DNA of 64,000 nucleotides from Cordilura impudica (Eukaryota; Arthropoda; Insecta; Diptera; Scathophagidae): the NCBI GenBank assembly GCA_963682025.1, contig OY821518.1, positions 12,642,600 through 12,706,599 of the forward strand, written 5' to 3'. Shown here in pieces: positions 45,327-57,786 of this stretch (the stretch's first letter is position 1; every line of letters starts with the position of its first letter). The position numbers and the translations under genes were made by a program. The notes beneath the pieces were generated by a model. The model searched no databases. It saw only the letters and a program-made list of their open reading frames with translations, and had not been told where the DNA came from.

Positions 45327-45658
45327 TCTATAATATTAATAGGCTGGGCGATTTTTTGTGACCGATGTTTTGTTCTACCGTTTTATCCCGATTTTGACCA
45401 AACGTATTTATTTTTAGCTATTCACCAGATTTACAGATTTTAAAATTTTTCATTTATTTTGAGTAAATTGCATTTAAAATTGCTCCTAAAATTATAGGTA
45501 CATATGCTATGTGTGTGTTTATTAAATTTGTTAATGAGTTTGTTATCTTCATTCACAATAATAATAAACTAAAAAAGTGTTGGCTTGTGAATTGACTAAG
45601 TTGAAAAATAAAGTTGCCTAGAAATTGCACTCGAATTTCGAGTGCTGGAATCTGCTAG
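45327..45658 (+). mobile_element. Mini-Helitron copy E (best-preserved ends)
   Basis: Begins TCTATAATATTAATAGGCTG at 45327. Ends with the perfect 19-nt palindrome GCACTCGAATTTCGAGTGC at 45627-45645, then TGGAATCTG and CTAG at 45655-45658. The flanks are A (45326) and T (45659). This is textbook Helitron terminal structure (5' TC, 3' hairpin, CTRR, A/T target) in a 332-bp element without genes. Confidence 0.85.
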
Positions 45659-45849
45659 TTTAAATTATTACATTCTAATTACATTTTGCTGTAGCCTGTC
45701 GACCCAATTGTATTTCTGGGGTAATTCATACATTAAGGGCTGATATCGAAAAAATCTTAACAAAGATAAAAATAATAATAAGGAACCATTGAGTTTTATT
45801 TTTTTTATTTAATTGAATTTATATTAAAGACTTCAAAAAAATAATGTGA

Positions 45850-46945
45850 GTCCGATCACAGCGGAGATTTTTAATTTTTTATTTTTCATCTTTTATTTTT
45901 CATTTCTCATTTTTAATTTTTCATTTCTAATGTTTCATTTTTAATTATTCATTTTTCAATTTTAATTTTTTATTTTTTATTTCTCATTTTTTATTTTTAA
46001 TTTTTAATTTTTAATTTTTAATTTTTAATTTTTAATTTTTAATTTTTAATTTTTAATTTTTAATTTTTAATTTTTAATTTTTAATTTTTAATTTTTAATT
46101 TTTAATTTTTAATTTTTAATTTTTAATTTTTAATTTTTAATTTTTAATTTTTAATTTTTAATTTTTAATTTTTAATTTTTAATTTTTAATTTTTAATTTT
46201 TAATTTTTAATTTTTAATTTTTAATTTTTAATTTTTAATTTTTAATTTTTAATTTTTAATTTTTAATTTTTAATTTTTAATTTTTAATTTTTAATTTTTA
46301 ATTATTAATTTTTAATTTTTAATTTTTAATTTTTAATTTTTAACTTTTAATTTTTAATTTTTAATTTTTAATTTTTAATTGTTAATTTTTAATTGTTAAT
46401 TTTTAATTTTTAATTTTTAATTTTTAATTTTTAACTTTTAATTTTTAATTTTTAATTTTTAATTTTTAATTTTTAATTTTTAATTTTTAATTTTTAATTT
46501 TTAATTTTTAATTTTTAATTTTTAATTTTTAATTTTTAATTTTTAATTTTTAATTTTTAATTTTTAATTTTTAATTTTTAATTTTTAATTTTTAATTTTT
46601 GAATTTTTAATTTTGTATATTGAATTTTGAATTTTGAATTTTGAATTTTGAATTTTGAATTTTGAATTTTGAATTTTGAATATTGAATTTTTAATTTTTA
46701 ATTTTTAATTTTTAATATTTAATTTTTGATTTTTATTTTTTATTTTAAATTTTTAGTTTTTAATTATTAATTTTTAATTTTTATTTTTAATTTTTAATTT
46801 CTAATTTTTAATTTCTAATTTTTAATTTCTAATTTTAATTTTTAATTTTTAGTTTTTAATTTTTAATTTCTATTTTTAATTTTTAATATTTAATATTTTT
46901 AATTTTTAATTGTGAATTTTTATTGATAATTTTTATTTTTCATTT
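45850..46945. repeat. (TTTTTAA)n heptamer array, ~1.1 kb
   Basis: Core of nearly perfect TTTTTAA units at about 45990-46610, with degenerate TTTTTCA/TTTTATT borders. A variant block of about ten GAATTTT units sits at 46617-46690. The left border word 'gagtccgatcacag' is shared, inverted, with the repeat region ending near 52355. Same unit as the array at 13023-14335 on the opposite strand. Confidence 0.95.
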
Positions 46946-47099
46946 TTCAAAACGTTTTATAACGCTATTCGCTCCCTCATTTTATCTCTAACGCTTGCTA
47001 ATGAAATACTGCCTTCATTTTATCTCCAAAGACTTCCTAATCGTTTCACCAATATAATCGTGCCTCACACCGTTTTTGTCTGTTGTGTTGTGAAATAGA

Positions 47100-47860
47100 T
47101 TTTTACCCCTCTGAGCGTATAGATGTTTACACATCTGTCACTTTTTTTGGAACTTGTAGTCCCTTTCTTGGACATTTGGCGACACCTTTCTGAACACCCT
47201 TTTCACATGAGCCCAATATCTCTTCACTGGCCTAAGCTCCGAACAATTTATATGATTTTTGCCTTTAAATTTTTTGCAGCCTTCCTGGAGCTTTGTGGAC
47301 TCTGTATCTTTTCAAAACTGTGTTGGCTTTAACTTTTCGCACCAAATAGTCCGAGCACTGAGCTAACCGGTCTAAATTTCTACCGGATGTGTCGGAAGCT
47401 CTTTTCAATATGCCTCCTAATTTCTTGGCCTTAAAGACATCATGTGGACCTTTCTTTCTTCCCGAACCTTGTTGCCTATGAACGGTCAAATTCTGCTGAT
47501 AGTTTCTAATAACATTGGAAACAGTTCGACGGCAGATCTTTGATTCTTTGGCCAACTTTTTGTAGGACTAAGTTGGATTTTGTTCCAAATATTTAACACG
47601 TACTTTTATTTCGTCGCTCATTTTAATCAAACTAAAGAAAACGAATAGGGTTGCCAATAAGCATAATAACTGACCTATTTTTATAAAAGATAATTTGCTT
47701 AAAAAAAAGAATCAAATAATGCTTGCGAAAAAATTTCAGAGGAAAAACATGCGCTAAGATTTTTTCGATTTCACTCCTTAGTTTAAATGATTCATTTTTA
47801 ATTTCATTCCACTTTCCAAAAAGTATGTTCTCATTCCAGTTCAAATAACTCATTTATGGG
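47100..47860 (-). pseudogene. Tc1/mariner-superfamily element with internally deleted transposase (family D, copy 1)
   Basis: Minus strand: start MSDEIKVRVKYLEQNPT near 47621, one stop, then KLAKESKICRRTVSNVIRNY (helix-turn-helix), GSGRKKGPHD (GRPR-like linker) and NTVLKRYRVHKAPGRLQK, ending about 47265. The sequence then jumps to LRPVKRYWAHVKRVF (about 47240-47190), the last catalytic block of this family (ELRPVERYWAL), so the middle with the first two catalytic residues is deleted. The leader at 47640-47860 ('gcttattggcaaccctattc') matches that at 54540-54690. A non-functional remnant. Confidence 0.75.
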
Positions 47861-48774
47861 AAAGCAGACAACAACATTTCTATTTGAAATAATTTTATTT
47901 CAATATTTATGTAATATTCTTGTAGAGATAAATAATTGTGTAAACATTACTAAATTTGTTGTTGTTTTTTAATAAACTTGCAACAATTCTATAATATTTT
48001 TCATTCAGTACATATTTTTGTCGGTTGGTTGTTATTATTGTGTAGTTGTTTCACTTATTTTTCGTTATTTTTGTGTACATAATATAGTTTTATTGAAGTT
48101 TTTTTGTTTTTCTTTTTTTCTCTTCAAGAAACTGAATTCTGAGAACGGAAGGCGCGGGTGTTATAATTTCTAATATAAACTCTACATATTTTCATTTTAT
48201 TAAAAGGGTGGTGTAATATAAGATTGAATTTAAAGAAAAAATAATTAAAATTGGTATCGACTATTTAGTTCAAGTAATTTTGGTTAAATAAATTTTATAG
48301 CTATTTTTTACACAATATTTTTTAATTTAAATAAATTCTCACATTGAATCACCCTATATAATTATTTATTATTCTAATATCCATGTACACCCACTCACAA
48401 AAAAAAGTTTCTTTTGTTGTTTAATATTTGTGTTCCTATTATTTTTCTGTTTTTTTTTTTGTCGAAATCTGCAATTAATCTATTTATTGTTAATAGGTGT
48501 TAAGTAGAATTCTTAGTAGTGTTCCTTGATATTGAAAACCCTAACATTAATTTTATTTATTTTTCACGTGATTGGTTTATTTTGTTAAGCTATATTTTGA
48601 TTTCTATGGATATTTAAATCCATAAAAACTATAAAAAATACAAATCTTAAATATTTTACATTTAAATTGTGTAAAATTACACAATACATTGAAATTTTTT
48701 TTTTGGTGCACAAACATCAACAAACTTAGAAATTTTTTCAACATTCTATGTTACACTAATATGTACTCTACCAT
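47861..48774. other. No gene recognised; AT-rich spacer
   Basis: No coding sequence or repeat end supported on either strand. Confidence 0.4.
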
Positions 48775-51001
48775 TCAAAAGTATTTGACATCTCTAAAAT
48801 ATCTGGTTTTTCACTAATAGTTTCCGTTTAAAAGTCATAAAATCATTACAGATGGAGTTTTTCATTCATTATTGTGTAAATATTTTACTATATGCAATAA
48901 GAACATTGTTTTTTTTTTTTAAACAGGTAACAGAAAATACCGACTTTGGAGAAAAGAGGTTTGTTTTTGTAATTTTCTTATTGGGTAAAGGATTAGCGTG
49001 GGCTTTTTACAAAATGAGAGGTATTTTAATTTTTTACCCGAAAGGAAGTTTAAAAAAAAAATTGAAAAAAAATAATGCAAATTGAAACACAATGCACAAA
49101 AAACGATCGAGTTCTTACGTCGCACACTGGGATTTTGTAAAGAATTGTCTACTTAAGAGAAATAGAAAATTATTTTTTTCCAAAATATTGTTTTTGTACA
49201 AAATAACGCGGTAAAGTCATATAAAGGAAACTCTGCAGTAACTGCCACAGATTTTCATGCATTTCAATGGCCTGGAAACACAATTTCTTTTTGTCGCATC
49301 TATTTGATGGAAATATATTTGCAAAATATAGTATTTCAACATTAATTTTGCAAAAAAAATTCTTGGATAACAATAACAGTTAAAAAGATATTCAGGTTTT
49401 TATGAAGGCACTCAAAAAGTTAGTGTTTCTTGTTTTTCTTGGACAAAAAAAAAAGTTGCCTCGTTCTACCTCGGTGTTCTGGTTGCAAAAAATTAAAGGT
49501 TGCAGTGTATTCTTTTGATTTAACAACTAATTTTCTGCTAATATCTGCAAATGTTGATTGAACAAAGTTATAAATTGTATAAAATAAGTCACACCAAATT
49601 TCATTCCAGTAATTCAAAGAAACACGATGTAAAATGGTGTAGACTTTAAGGCGCATGTGTTTGAATGCTATCAATAATAATTTTTTAATAAAAACTTTTT
49701 TTGGGTTATTTTGGGTTAAAGATTATTTTTTAGCAATTTAAAAAAAAACATAAGAAAAAATAAAACAATAAATAAAAATACACCACAATATGAATTTTCA
49801 AGTGTTAAGCCGACTGAATCTTGTTTGCTTATTTACATTATGGTTGCGTTTTTCCACGTCCCTAAAAGTATGCACTGAGAAATGCCCTATGTGTCCCAAA
49901 CAATGGATAATTTTATAGTAAAAATTTGGCTTTTATTTTGAATGATTGGTTAATTAAAGAGAAAAGGTAAGCTATGGCCTCCTAATTTTTTGCAAATGTT
50001 AAGCTAACATATTGGTCTTTAGTTATTTATATAGATGTAAGTGCTGCTTCACATCGATCACGAACTACAAAGGATTATATCTGTGTTTTCGAAAATCTTG
50101 AAAAATTAAAATTGTTATATGGGCGTTGGGCGTGGCAATTAAAATTGTAATATAATTGAGGACTCAAATGCAACCACTGGTAGTAATTTTTATTAACATA
50201 TATATGAAAATAAGGAAAATACAAAGATTTTTAGTTTGACGTTATATGGGAGGTAGGCGTGGTTGTGGGCGGATTTTAACAAAAATTTATTTTTCATCTA
50301 ATTTGGTAGTGTGAGAGATGTGTGCCAAATTTCAAAGCGCTACCTCGATTCCTTCGATTTTTTGCAGCAGCTTGTATGAAGAAATCCCACTGTGCGTCGT
50401 AACAAAGACCAAACACGTGAAAGCGAAAATAAAATATTTTGATGTTGAAAAAACTGGCGATATTTTAATAGCTTTGCCGGAGAAAATGTTAGCAAGTTAT
50501 GTGAAATCGAATACTCGATAAAACGCATTACAAAACTATGCTGAAGGATCGTGCCATGGTCACTGGTTTAAGAATTGTGAGTAGGATTTTAATATTTCCG
50601 CAAGCTAATGACGATAACAAAAATTTTTTAAGGAAGCAGTTGAAACCTGTAAAGTTATGGAATGGACTCTACAGTCACCTGACCTCAATCCTATACAGTG
50701 TCTGAATTGGACAGGAAGGTTCAAACTACCTAAGGAAGGACTGTGGAATAAACTACAGGAAGCATGGAACCAGTTAACTTCATAAACTTAGTTCAAAGGT
50801 TGCCAAGACTATGTCATGAAAATATGCGAAATGGAGGCGGTCACATTGATGAATCTAAAATTTAAGTAAAAGTAAAAAGTAGTAAAAGTAAATAATAAAG
50901 AATATGTTTTAAATTTGAAGTGTTTTCATTGGAAAATAAAGGAGATATGGACATTTGAAATTTTTAGGAGGTCGCGTGGTAAATACTTTTGGACGGTAGT
51001 G
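48775..51001 (+). mobile_element. Tc1-like element, family B copy 2
   Basis: Left end CTCTACCATTCAAAAGTATT at 48775 and right end, complement CACTACCGTCCAAAAGTATT, ending at 51001; TA is on both sides. The leader 48800-49060 and tail 50880-51001 match the family B copy at 30531-32391. The transposase survives only from about 50465 to 50865: FAGENVSKLCEIEYS, LKDRAMVTGLRIVSRILIFP, EWTLQSPDLNPIQC (third catalytic block). About 1.3 kb at 49140-50460 has no counterpart in the sister copy and probably includes foreign sequence in place of the N-terminal half. Confidence 0.75.
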
Positions 51002-51179
51002 TATATTTCATATATATCTCTATTGAAAAAAGTCAAAGTTTTTGATGTGTAAACTTCTATACGCGCAGGGTGGTAAATTTCTATTTCACAATACAATCAC
51101 AAAAACAGCGTAAATGTCAGACGTAAGACAAAATCGGTGTGACTTATGATTGTATTGGTGAATAAATTATGATGTGTAA

Positions 51180-52355
51180 TAACCTGTTTGAAAATGAAAA
51201 ATAAAAATTAAAAATGAAGAATTAAAAATAAGAAATAAAAAATTAAAAATGAAAAAGAACAAGTAAGAAAATTATATTCGGTCTAGACCGACTATATGAT
51301 ACCCTATACCATGCGTTTAGAGACCCATAAATAAGCATAAACCAAATTTGAGTGGGATTTTTATTAATTTTTTTGGCTGCAGATATGAAAAAGTTCATAT
51401 CGGATGCTATATGTATGTATATGGTCTCTTGTATTTTCCAAAAATATATACAAACAAAATTTGAGAAGAATCAGTGCCATATTTTTGTTTTTTGATAGAT
51501 TTAAGTGAAGATCGGGAAGCGGCTCTATGTGGGGCCTATGACTAAGAGTTGTCCCATAGGAATAATTTTTGGACTACTCATTAATGGATGTAATAAACGC
51601 ATACAAACCCAATTTGAGTAAGATCTATATGACAATTTGGATCTTATGGCAATTTATGTCGATTTCATTGGGGTCATTTGTATGGGGGCTAGGTCTGAAC
51701 ATAGACCGATTCTCACCAACTTCAATAGCGTTCATTCTATGGCCGATAAAAGCTTATATACCAATTTTCATCAAAATATATTCATATTTGCGACCTGCAG
51801 TTTGATTACAAGGTTTACATGGACACACAGACGGACGGACGGACATCGTTAAATCGAATCAGTTAGTGATTCTGATTCGATCGGTATAATAAAAGATGGG
51901 TCTAGGTCAAATATTTTTGGTAGTTACAAACAGCAGCACAAAGTCATTATACCCAAACCACATAGTGGTATAGGGTATAAAAATGAAAAACGAAAAATGA
52001 AAAATAAAAAATTAAAAATAAAAAATGAAAAATGAAAAATAAAAAATTAAAAATGAAAAATAAAAATTTAAAATGAAAAATTAAAAATTAAAAATGAAAA
52101 ATGAGAAATAAAAAAAAAAATGAAAAATAAAAATTAAAAGTGAAAAATAAAAATTAAAAATTAAAAATGAAAAATAAAAAATGAAAAGTTAAACGGTTCA
52201 AATAATAAATAATAATAAATATTTTTATATTAGCAGAGCCCCTGCACTTGATTGCTATAAGTGATACACAGATGACGCTTTCTGTTTGAAAAAGTGCCAT
52301 AAAAAATCTTTAATTACCAGATGTTTACACATCTCCCCTGTGATCGGACTCACAT
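51180..52355. repeat. Degenerate AAAAATT/AAAAATGA array split by an R1 copy
   Basis: AT-rich units of the AAAAATGAAAAATTAAAAAT type lie at 51195-51255 and 51983-52190 on either side of an R1 repeat. The right border carries 'tgtgatcggactcaca', the inverse of the border at about 45850, so this is a second, more decayed member of the same array-bearing repeat as 45850-46945. Confidence 0.7.
51258..51982 (-). repeat. Dispersed repeat R1, copy c
   Basis: Inverted relative to copies a and b: starts AACAAGTAAGAAAATTATAT with CGGTCTAGACCGACTATA, contains 'acagacggacggacggacat' and ends TGGTATAGGGTATAAAAA. Nested in an AAAAAT-type array. The frames at 51569-51805 and 51637-51852 are shadows in this repeat. 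Confidence 0.85.
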
Positions 52356-52359
52356 GTTT

Positions 52360-54539
52360 TTTTTTTTTTTTTTAACTTAACACATAAGTTATACTCAAAA
52401 GTATTAATTGCTCATTTTATGAAACAACACGTGACGAAATGTTTGAAATTTGTATGAAACAAATAAAGGTGAATTTCTAAAATTTGAATTTTTCTACACA
52501 AATCAAAAAAGAAACGAAAATGCTTTATAATGAGAACAAAATTAATTAAATTTTCCTAAGAAGTGAAAATAGCTTAATTTCTGTATGCAACTCCAAACAT
52601 TTTTTAGAACAATACTTTTCAATTACTTAGGCAAAACAGAAAAAAGAAACTATGAAGTGATAATTAATGTATTTCTTTTTTATTTTCTTTTGTTTTCAGG
52701 TAAATATCTATTTTGTCATATAACATCGAAGAAAGTTGTTTTTATGATAGAAAACCCATATAACTCTAGACAACGATCAGTGGAAACTGTAATAAACCCG
52801 CTAAGAAGAATTTTTTTGAAGTACGAATGCTATAAAGGTAAAACCGTAACTTTCACACTGTAACTATTATTACAGTTTTACAAAAAGTTTTTCGACATTA
52901 TAAAATAAAATTTTTTATTTTCTGTCAACAAACAATAGTAAAAATGCTTAAATTATTATGGTAGCAATTAGTTTTGTCATTGACTTAATAATCATTAAAT
53001 CAGAAAACAAAAGAAAACAAAAAAACCATAAAGTTTTACCTCGCCAAAAAGGGAGCAGCTTTTCATAATTATACAAATGCAAAAAGGAGATTTTGAATTT
53101 TTCTCTGTTCCTATAAACGTTGTGTGTGGCCAAAGGGTTATGGGTTTTGAGAACATACACACGTGCCTTTTTGCTTTTTTTTATATTCACACATTTCATA
53201 TATTTTGTAACCACTTTTTCCCACCACAATCTTTTTGCCAAATGAATAACTAAACTTTTTTAATTCAGTTTTTTTTTTTAAGTTTACAGGTCACACACCT
53301 TTTCAAAAACATTTTTGCAAATTTTATATCTCTTCCTTACACAACTCTTTTTGTATTATAATTAAAATTTATATAAAAACACAATACTCGTATGTACAAA
53401 GACATTATAAAGGTTTAGCACAATTTTATGTTAAACTGTATTTTAACCCCTAAGGGTTTTTTGTTTTGCAACAGAGTTGCAAACTCAAACCTCACAATTA
53501 AGTTCCTATATGCTAGGAACGATTTATGGTTTTCTTAATGTAAAGTATCACGTACTTTTTATGTTTTACATTAAGAATTTAAATCCCTTTAATGCTCTTT
53601 TAATCGATTTGACATATGAAAAAAATAAGGGAAAATGTTTATCATTGTTGTTGACGATATTGATTCATTCCACTGAGGGTTCAGTTCCTAAGCAAGAGAT
53701 TGGATTTTATTGTCTCAAATTCTTCGTGTTTAAATTCGTTACTTAATTTACTACACTGATATCTGTTTTAGATAAAAGAAAAAACCAAGCGTTTATTTTG
53801 TTAAGTTGCAACCCCTTTTTTCGGTGAAGCAAAACGTAAGGATTTGATATCGAAATCCACCACTGGATTGACCCTTCATTGCATAATTCGCAATTTTATA
53901 TGAACTAAATGACATAAATTGACAGTTCGTGAGCAGAGACGACAACGCTACACAAATTGATGGCTGCCTGACGAACAGACCAGCCAGCAGGTGTTGTTTA
54001 TAATTCATTCCCCCTCACTGTTGTGTTCGAATTGATGATTTTTTGTACACAGCCATCCACGTTGTTGTGATTCCCTACCATTTAACCTCGTCAACTTTAA
54101 TTTTATTAATTTAATGTTCTGAGTTGTCTTCAAATTTTATTTTTTTTTAGCAAACGATTTATGGCCCGCTTTAATAAGACTTGACATTTATTGTTTTTTG
54201 TTTTATTTGGCGCTACGTTCATAAAGCTGTCGCGCGGCGTTTGATTTGCTACTTTATTTATTCCACAATAATTTGTGTTGTTTTTCATCATTCCTTTTGA
54301 TTTGGTTGACCTAAAATTTATTTTTTCTAAATTGATTTAATTTTAAAATGTGTTGTTGCAAACAAATCCAATAGATATTCAAATAAATTACAGAGAATTT
54401 TAACTTGTTGACTTTTTCGTGATTGAATTGATTAAATTAAACATTTAAAAAAATTTTTCCTTAAAATAGAAAAAAGTATGTTATAATAATTACACTTGTA
54501 CACAAAAATCGTTGACTAGGTCTATAAATATTGAGCATA
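52360..54539. other. No gene recognised; AT-rich spacer
   Basis: Frames at 52585-52863, 52948-53241 and 53477-53746 were read; none shows a known domain, signal peptide or repeat. The stretch 54200-54300 has slightly higher GC, but nothing coding was recognised. Confidence 0.4.
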
Positions 54540-55087
54540 AGGAGTGAGATCGGAAAAATTTTAACATACTTTATTCCTCTTAAATCTTTCGCGAGCATTT
54601 TTTTTTTTTTTTTTTTTTTATGCAGTTATCTCTGAAAAATTTGTCAGTTGTCATGCTTATTGACAACCCTATTCATTTGTTGTTAGTTTCATTAAAATGG
54701 GTGACGAAATAAAATTATTGAATATCTTTGAATAATGTTCCTTTTACTCCTGCAAGGAGCATAGGGCCGGCACAACATTATTCCAACAAGATCGATCTGA
54801 TGCACGATGTTATTCCAACGCAGTTGTAAATGGGATAATTAAGTTTCAATTTGCCGTCTCCAGGTGTGTGATGGTCTTCCAATACGACGACTGCCATGCA
54901 GGTTCCAGTCTATGGTTTGTTTAGCAATGTCGTTGGGCTGTTTTCGCAGTTTATATTCAATCCAATTCCATTTGCGTTTGCGAATTTCAATTTGGATAGG
55001 TTGTTGACCAGTTTCTTACCAGAGACGGTAATTTGAGATTGGTCTAAGCCAGAATATGTGAAGAATCCTTCTCAGATATTTATTTAA

Positions 55088-57369
55088 AACAAGTAAGAAA
55101 ATTATAGTCGGTCTAGACCGTTTACAGACCCTATCTAATAGGCCAAACTAACTGGACATAGAAAATAAGCGTAAACCAAATTTGAGTGGCATATTTATTA
55201 ATTTTTTTGGCTGCAGATATGAAAAAGTTCATATCGGATGTTATGTCTATATTGGGACTAAGTCCAAAAATGGACCGATCCTGACCATGGTTGGCAAAGT
55301 CTCTTGTATTTTGCAAAAATATATACAAACAAAATTTGAGATGAATCAGTGAAATATTTTTGTTTTTTGATAGATTTAAGTGAAGATAGGGAACCAGCTG
55401 TATATGGGGCCTACGACTAAGAGTTGTTCCATAGGAATCGTTTTTGGACTACTCATTAATGGATGTAATAAATACATACAAACCAAATTTGAGTAGGATC
55501 TATACGACAATTTTTTTTTTTTTTTAATTCTCATGCCTAGAACATCAAGAGTATCCGACTCCTCAATACCTATACCACCCATTTATACAGATGAAATTGT
55601 TGAATCCATGGCCCAATGGGTCAACATACAACATTGAGTCTTCAGCGCATTAAAATCAACCCTATTCGCTTTACTCCACTCGGAGATTGTTAACAGGTCT
55701 TGATTGAGTGTGTCATTCATTGTCCGCCTTTTGCTCCCAACCTCCAAGAGGCTTGGCCTACAGTTAACGGAAAATGAATGGCAAATGCTGCTCTCATCTG
55801 CGAAAGAGTATATAGAGTTAAAAGTTTCACCAAGAAGGTCGTTCAGAAAGATAAGGAAAAGAGAAGGAGAAAGAACGGAACCTTGGGGTACCCCTGAATT
55901 AAGCTGAAACTCATTGGATGAGACCCCATCAATAACAACACGTATTATTCGATCTCTGAGAAAACTCGATATAAATCGAGAGAAGTCATTATCGACCCCA
56001 AATGCAATAAGCTTAGATATCAGTGCACCGTGCCACACACGATCGAATGGCTTGGAAATATCTAGAGCAATCACTTTACTTTCGCCAAAATTGCGAATGG
56101 ATCGACTCCAGCGCTTAGAACGTAGAGCTAACAGGTCTCCCGTGGAACGATTTCTACGGAAGCCATACTGACGTTCATTAATAAGTGAGTTGGCCTCTAG
56201 GTAGTTCACAAGATGGAAATTGATCATGCTCTCCATTACCTTTGAGAGTGCAGAGCAGATTACAATTGGACGGTAATTTTCAGGGTTATTAGCCGCACCC
56301 TTTTTAGGGATTGGTTGGACATAAGCAACCTTCCAGCAAGAGGGAAAGACTCCCGCACGGTACGAAAGGCTGAAAAGGATGGCCAATGGACTGGTAGCGT
56401 CGAAGAGCACTGTTTCAGCACCAGTGCTAGTATACCATCCGATCCTGGAGACTTACTTATGTTGAGATCCGAAATAACCTTTTTAACTGCACGTGCTCGG
56501 AAGAATATTTTAGGCATAGTACAAGATACTCTTTCGAGTTCGGGCAGTGGTTGATCGCTATCCGGCAAATATAAATTTTTGCAAAAAGTTCAGCTAAAAG
56601 GTTAGCCTTATCAACCGGGTCAGTGAATATTTGGTCATTCATTATAAGAGTTGGGATTGCAGAACTAGCATTAGTCTTTACTCTTTTAACAAATGACCAA
56701 AAGCTCTTGCTGCCCCGAGGAGCAGAAAGAACTTCAGCACGAAGACGCTGATCGTGAACTTTAGAACTTTAGCACATTCATTTCTCACCTGTTTGCGTAG
56801 CAGTGCAGTGACGGAATTTTTATTTTCACGCCAAAGTCTGAATGCTTCCTCTCTGGATCTGACTGCATCTCTGCAAGTCTGGTTAAACCAAGATTTTTGA
56901 TTAGGTTTAGCCGAAATGTACTTTGATGGAATGAATAATCTCATACCAAGCACAATTATTTTTTCCACCATTATCGCTGTAGCGTCAATATTATTGTCCA
57001 GGAAACAAATTTTCCAGTTGTTCATACGGCAATTTATGTCGATTTCGTAGGGGTCATTTGTATGGGGGCAAGGTCTGAACATGGACCGATTCTCACCAAT
57101 TTCAATAGCGTTCATCCCATAGCCGATGAAAGCTTATATACCAAATTTCATCAAAATATATTCATATTTGCGACCTGTAGTTTGATTACAAGGTTTACAT
57201 GGACACACAGACGGACGGACGGACAGACAGACATTGTTAAATCGACTCAAAAAGTGATTCTTATTCGATCGGTATAATAAAAGGTGGGTCTTGGTCAAAT
57301 ATTTTTGGTAGTTACAAACAGCAGCACAAAGTGATTATACCCAAACCACATAGTGGTATAGGGTATAAA
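55088..57369 (-). repeat. Dispersed repeat R1, copy d, split by a LINE
   Basis: Left part 55088-55511 (AACAAGTAAGAAAATTATAG with CGGTCTAGACCG) and right part 57028-57369 ('acagacggacggacggacag', ending TGGTATAGGGTATAAAA) together make one R1 copy when the LINE at 55512-57027 is set aside; about 10-15 bases of R1 are missing at the junction. It interrupts an RTE-like LINE between LLYGC and NKYLRRIL. Confidence 0.8.
55512..57027 (-). mobile_element. Jockey-clade LINE fragment truncated at both ends, poly(A) inside RT
   Basis: Minus-strand order: linker QKSWFNQTCRDAVRSREEAF (about 56890); NISKSPGSDGILALVLKQCS (56450); RT frame 56410-55583 with PENYRPIVICSALSKVMESM, LINERQYGFRRNRSTGDLLAL, VIALDISKPFDRVWHG, LNSGVPQGSVLSPSLFLIFL and YSFADESSICH, where the catalytic FADD reads FADE. 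After a stop at 55583 the reading continues as IGIEESDTLDVLGMRI and then runs straight into about 14 A at 55525-55512. No endonuclease and no 3' UTR are present. A different family from the LINEs at 370 and 25490. Confidence 0.85.
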
Positions 57370-57440
57370 AAAACTTGTATGGAATGTATGTGCTGCTGCA
57401 TCCATACAACAGTGTGGACTTTACATTAGAATTATATACA

Positions 57441-57786
57441 CTAACTGATTCCAGTACTCGAAATTCAAGTGCAAATTCTAGGAAATTTTATTTTTTCCTT
57501 TAATAAAGACCCTAAACGTATGCTTCACAATTCAACTCATTTAAAATGAAGAAAACAAACTCAACACATTAACAAATTTAATAAACACACACATGGCATT
57601 GTATAATTTTATGCATGTGTTAGTAGCAACTTTAAACTATCATAACTCCAAAAAATATTTCAGACGATGAAAATCTGTAAATTTGAAAGAAATACCTTTC
57701 AAATGATAAATTTTTTGTCAAAATCGGGGTAAAACTGTGAAACTTACATCTGTAAGAAAAAATCGCCTAGCCTATTAATATTATAG
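57441..57786 (-). mobile_element. Mini-Helitron copy F
   Basis: Minus strand: 5' part ACTATAATATTAATAGGCTA near 57786 (first bases mutated) and 3' palindrome remnant GCACTTGAATTTCGAGTAC, TGGAATCAG, with TTAG in place of CTAG, near 57441. It splits the RTE-like coding sequence between SVWNSFYTYQGG and YNSNVKSTLLYGC. The most diverged copy in the window. Confidence 0.75.

Noticed and set aside
51569..51852. Plus-strand frames, with near-identical readings at 57062-57277 and 43645-43836
   Set aside because: The similarity is due to copies of the non-coding R1 repeat; the frames are not conserved between all copies.
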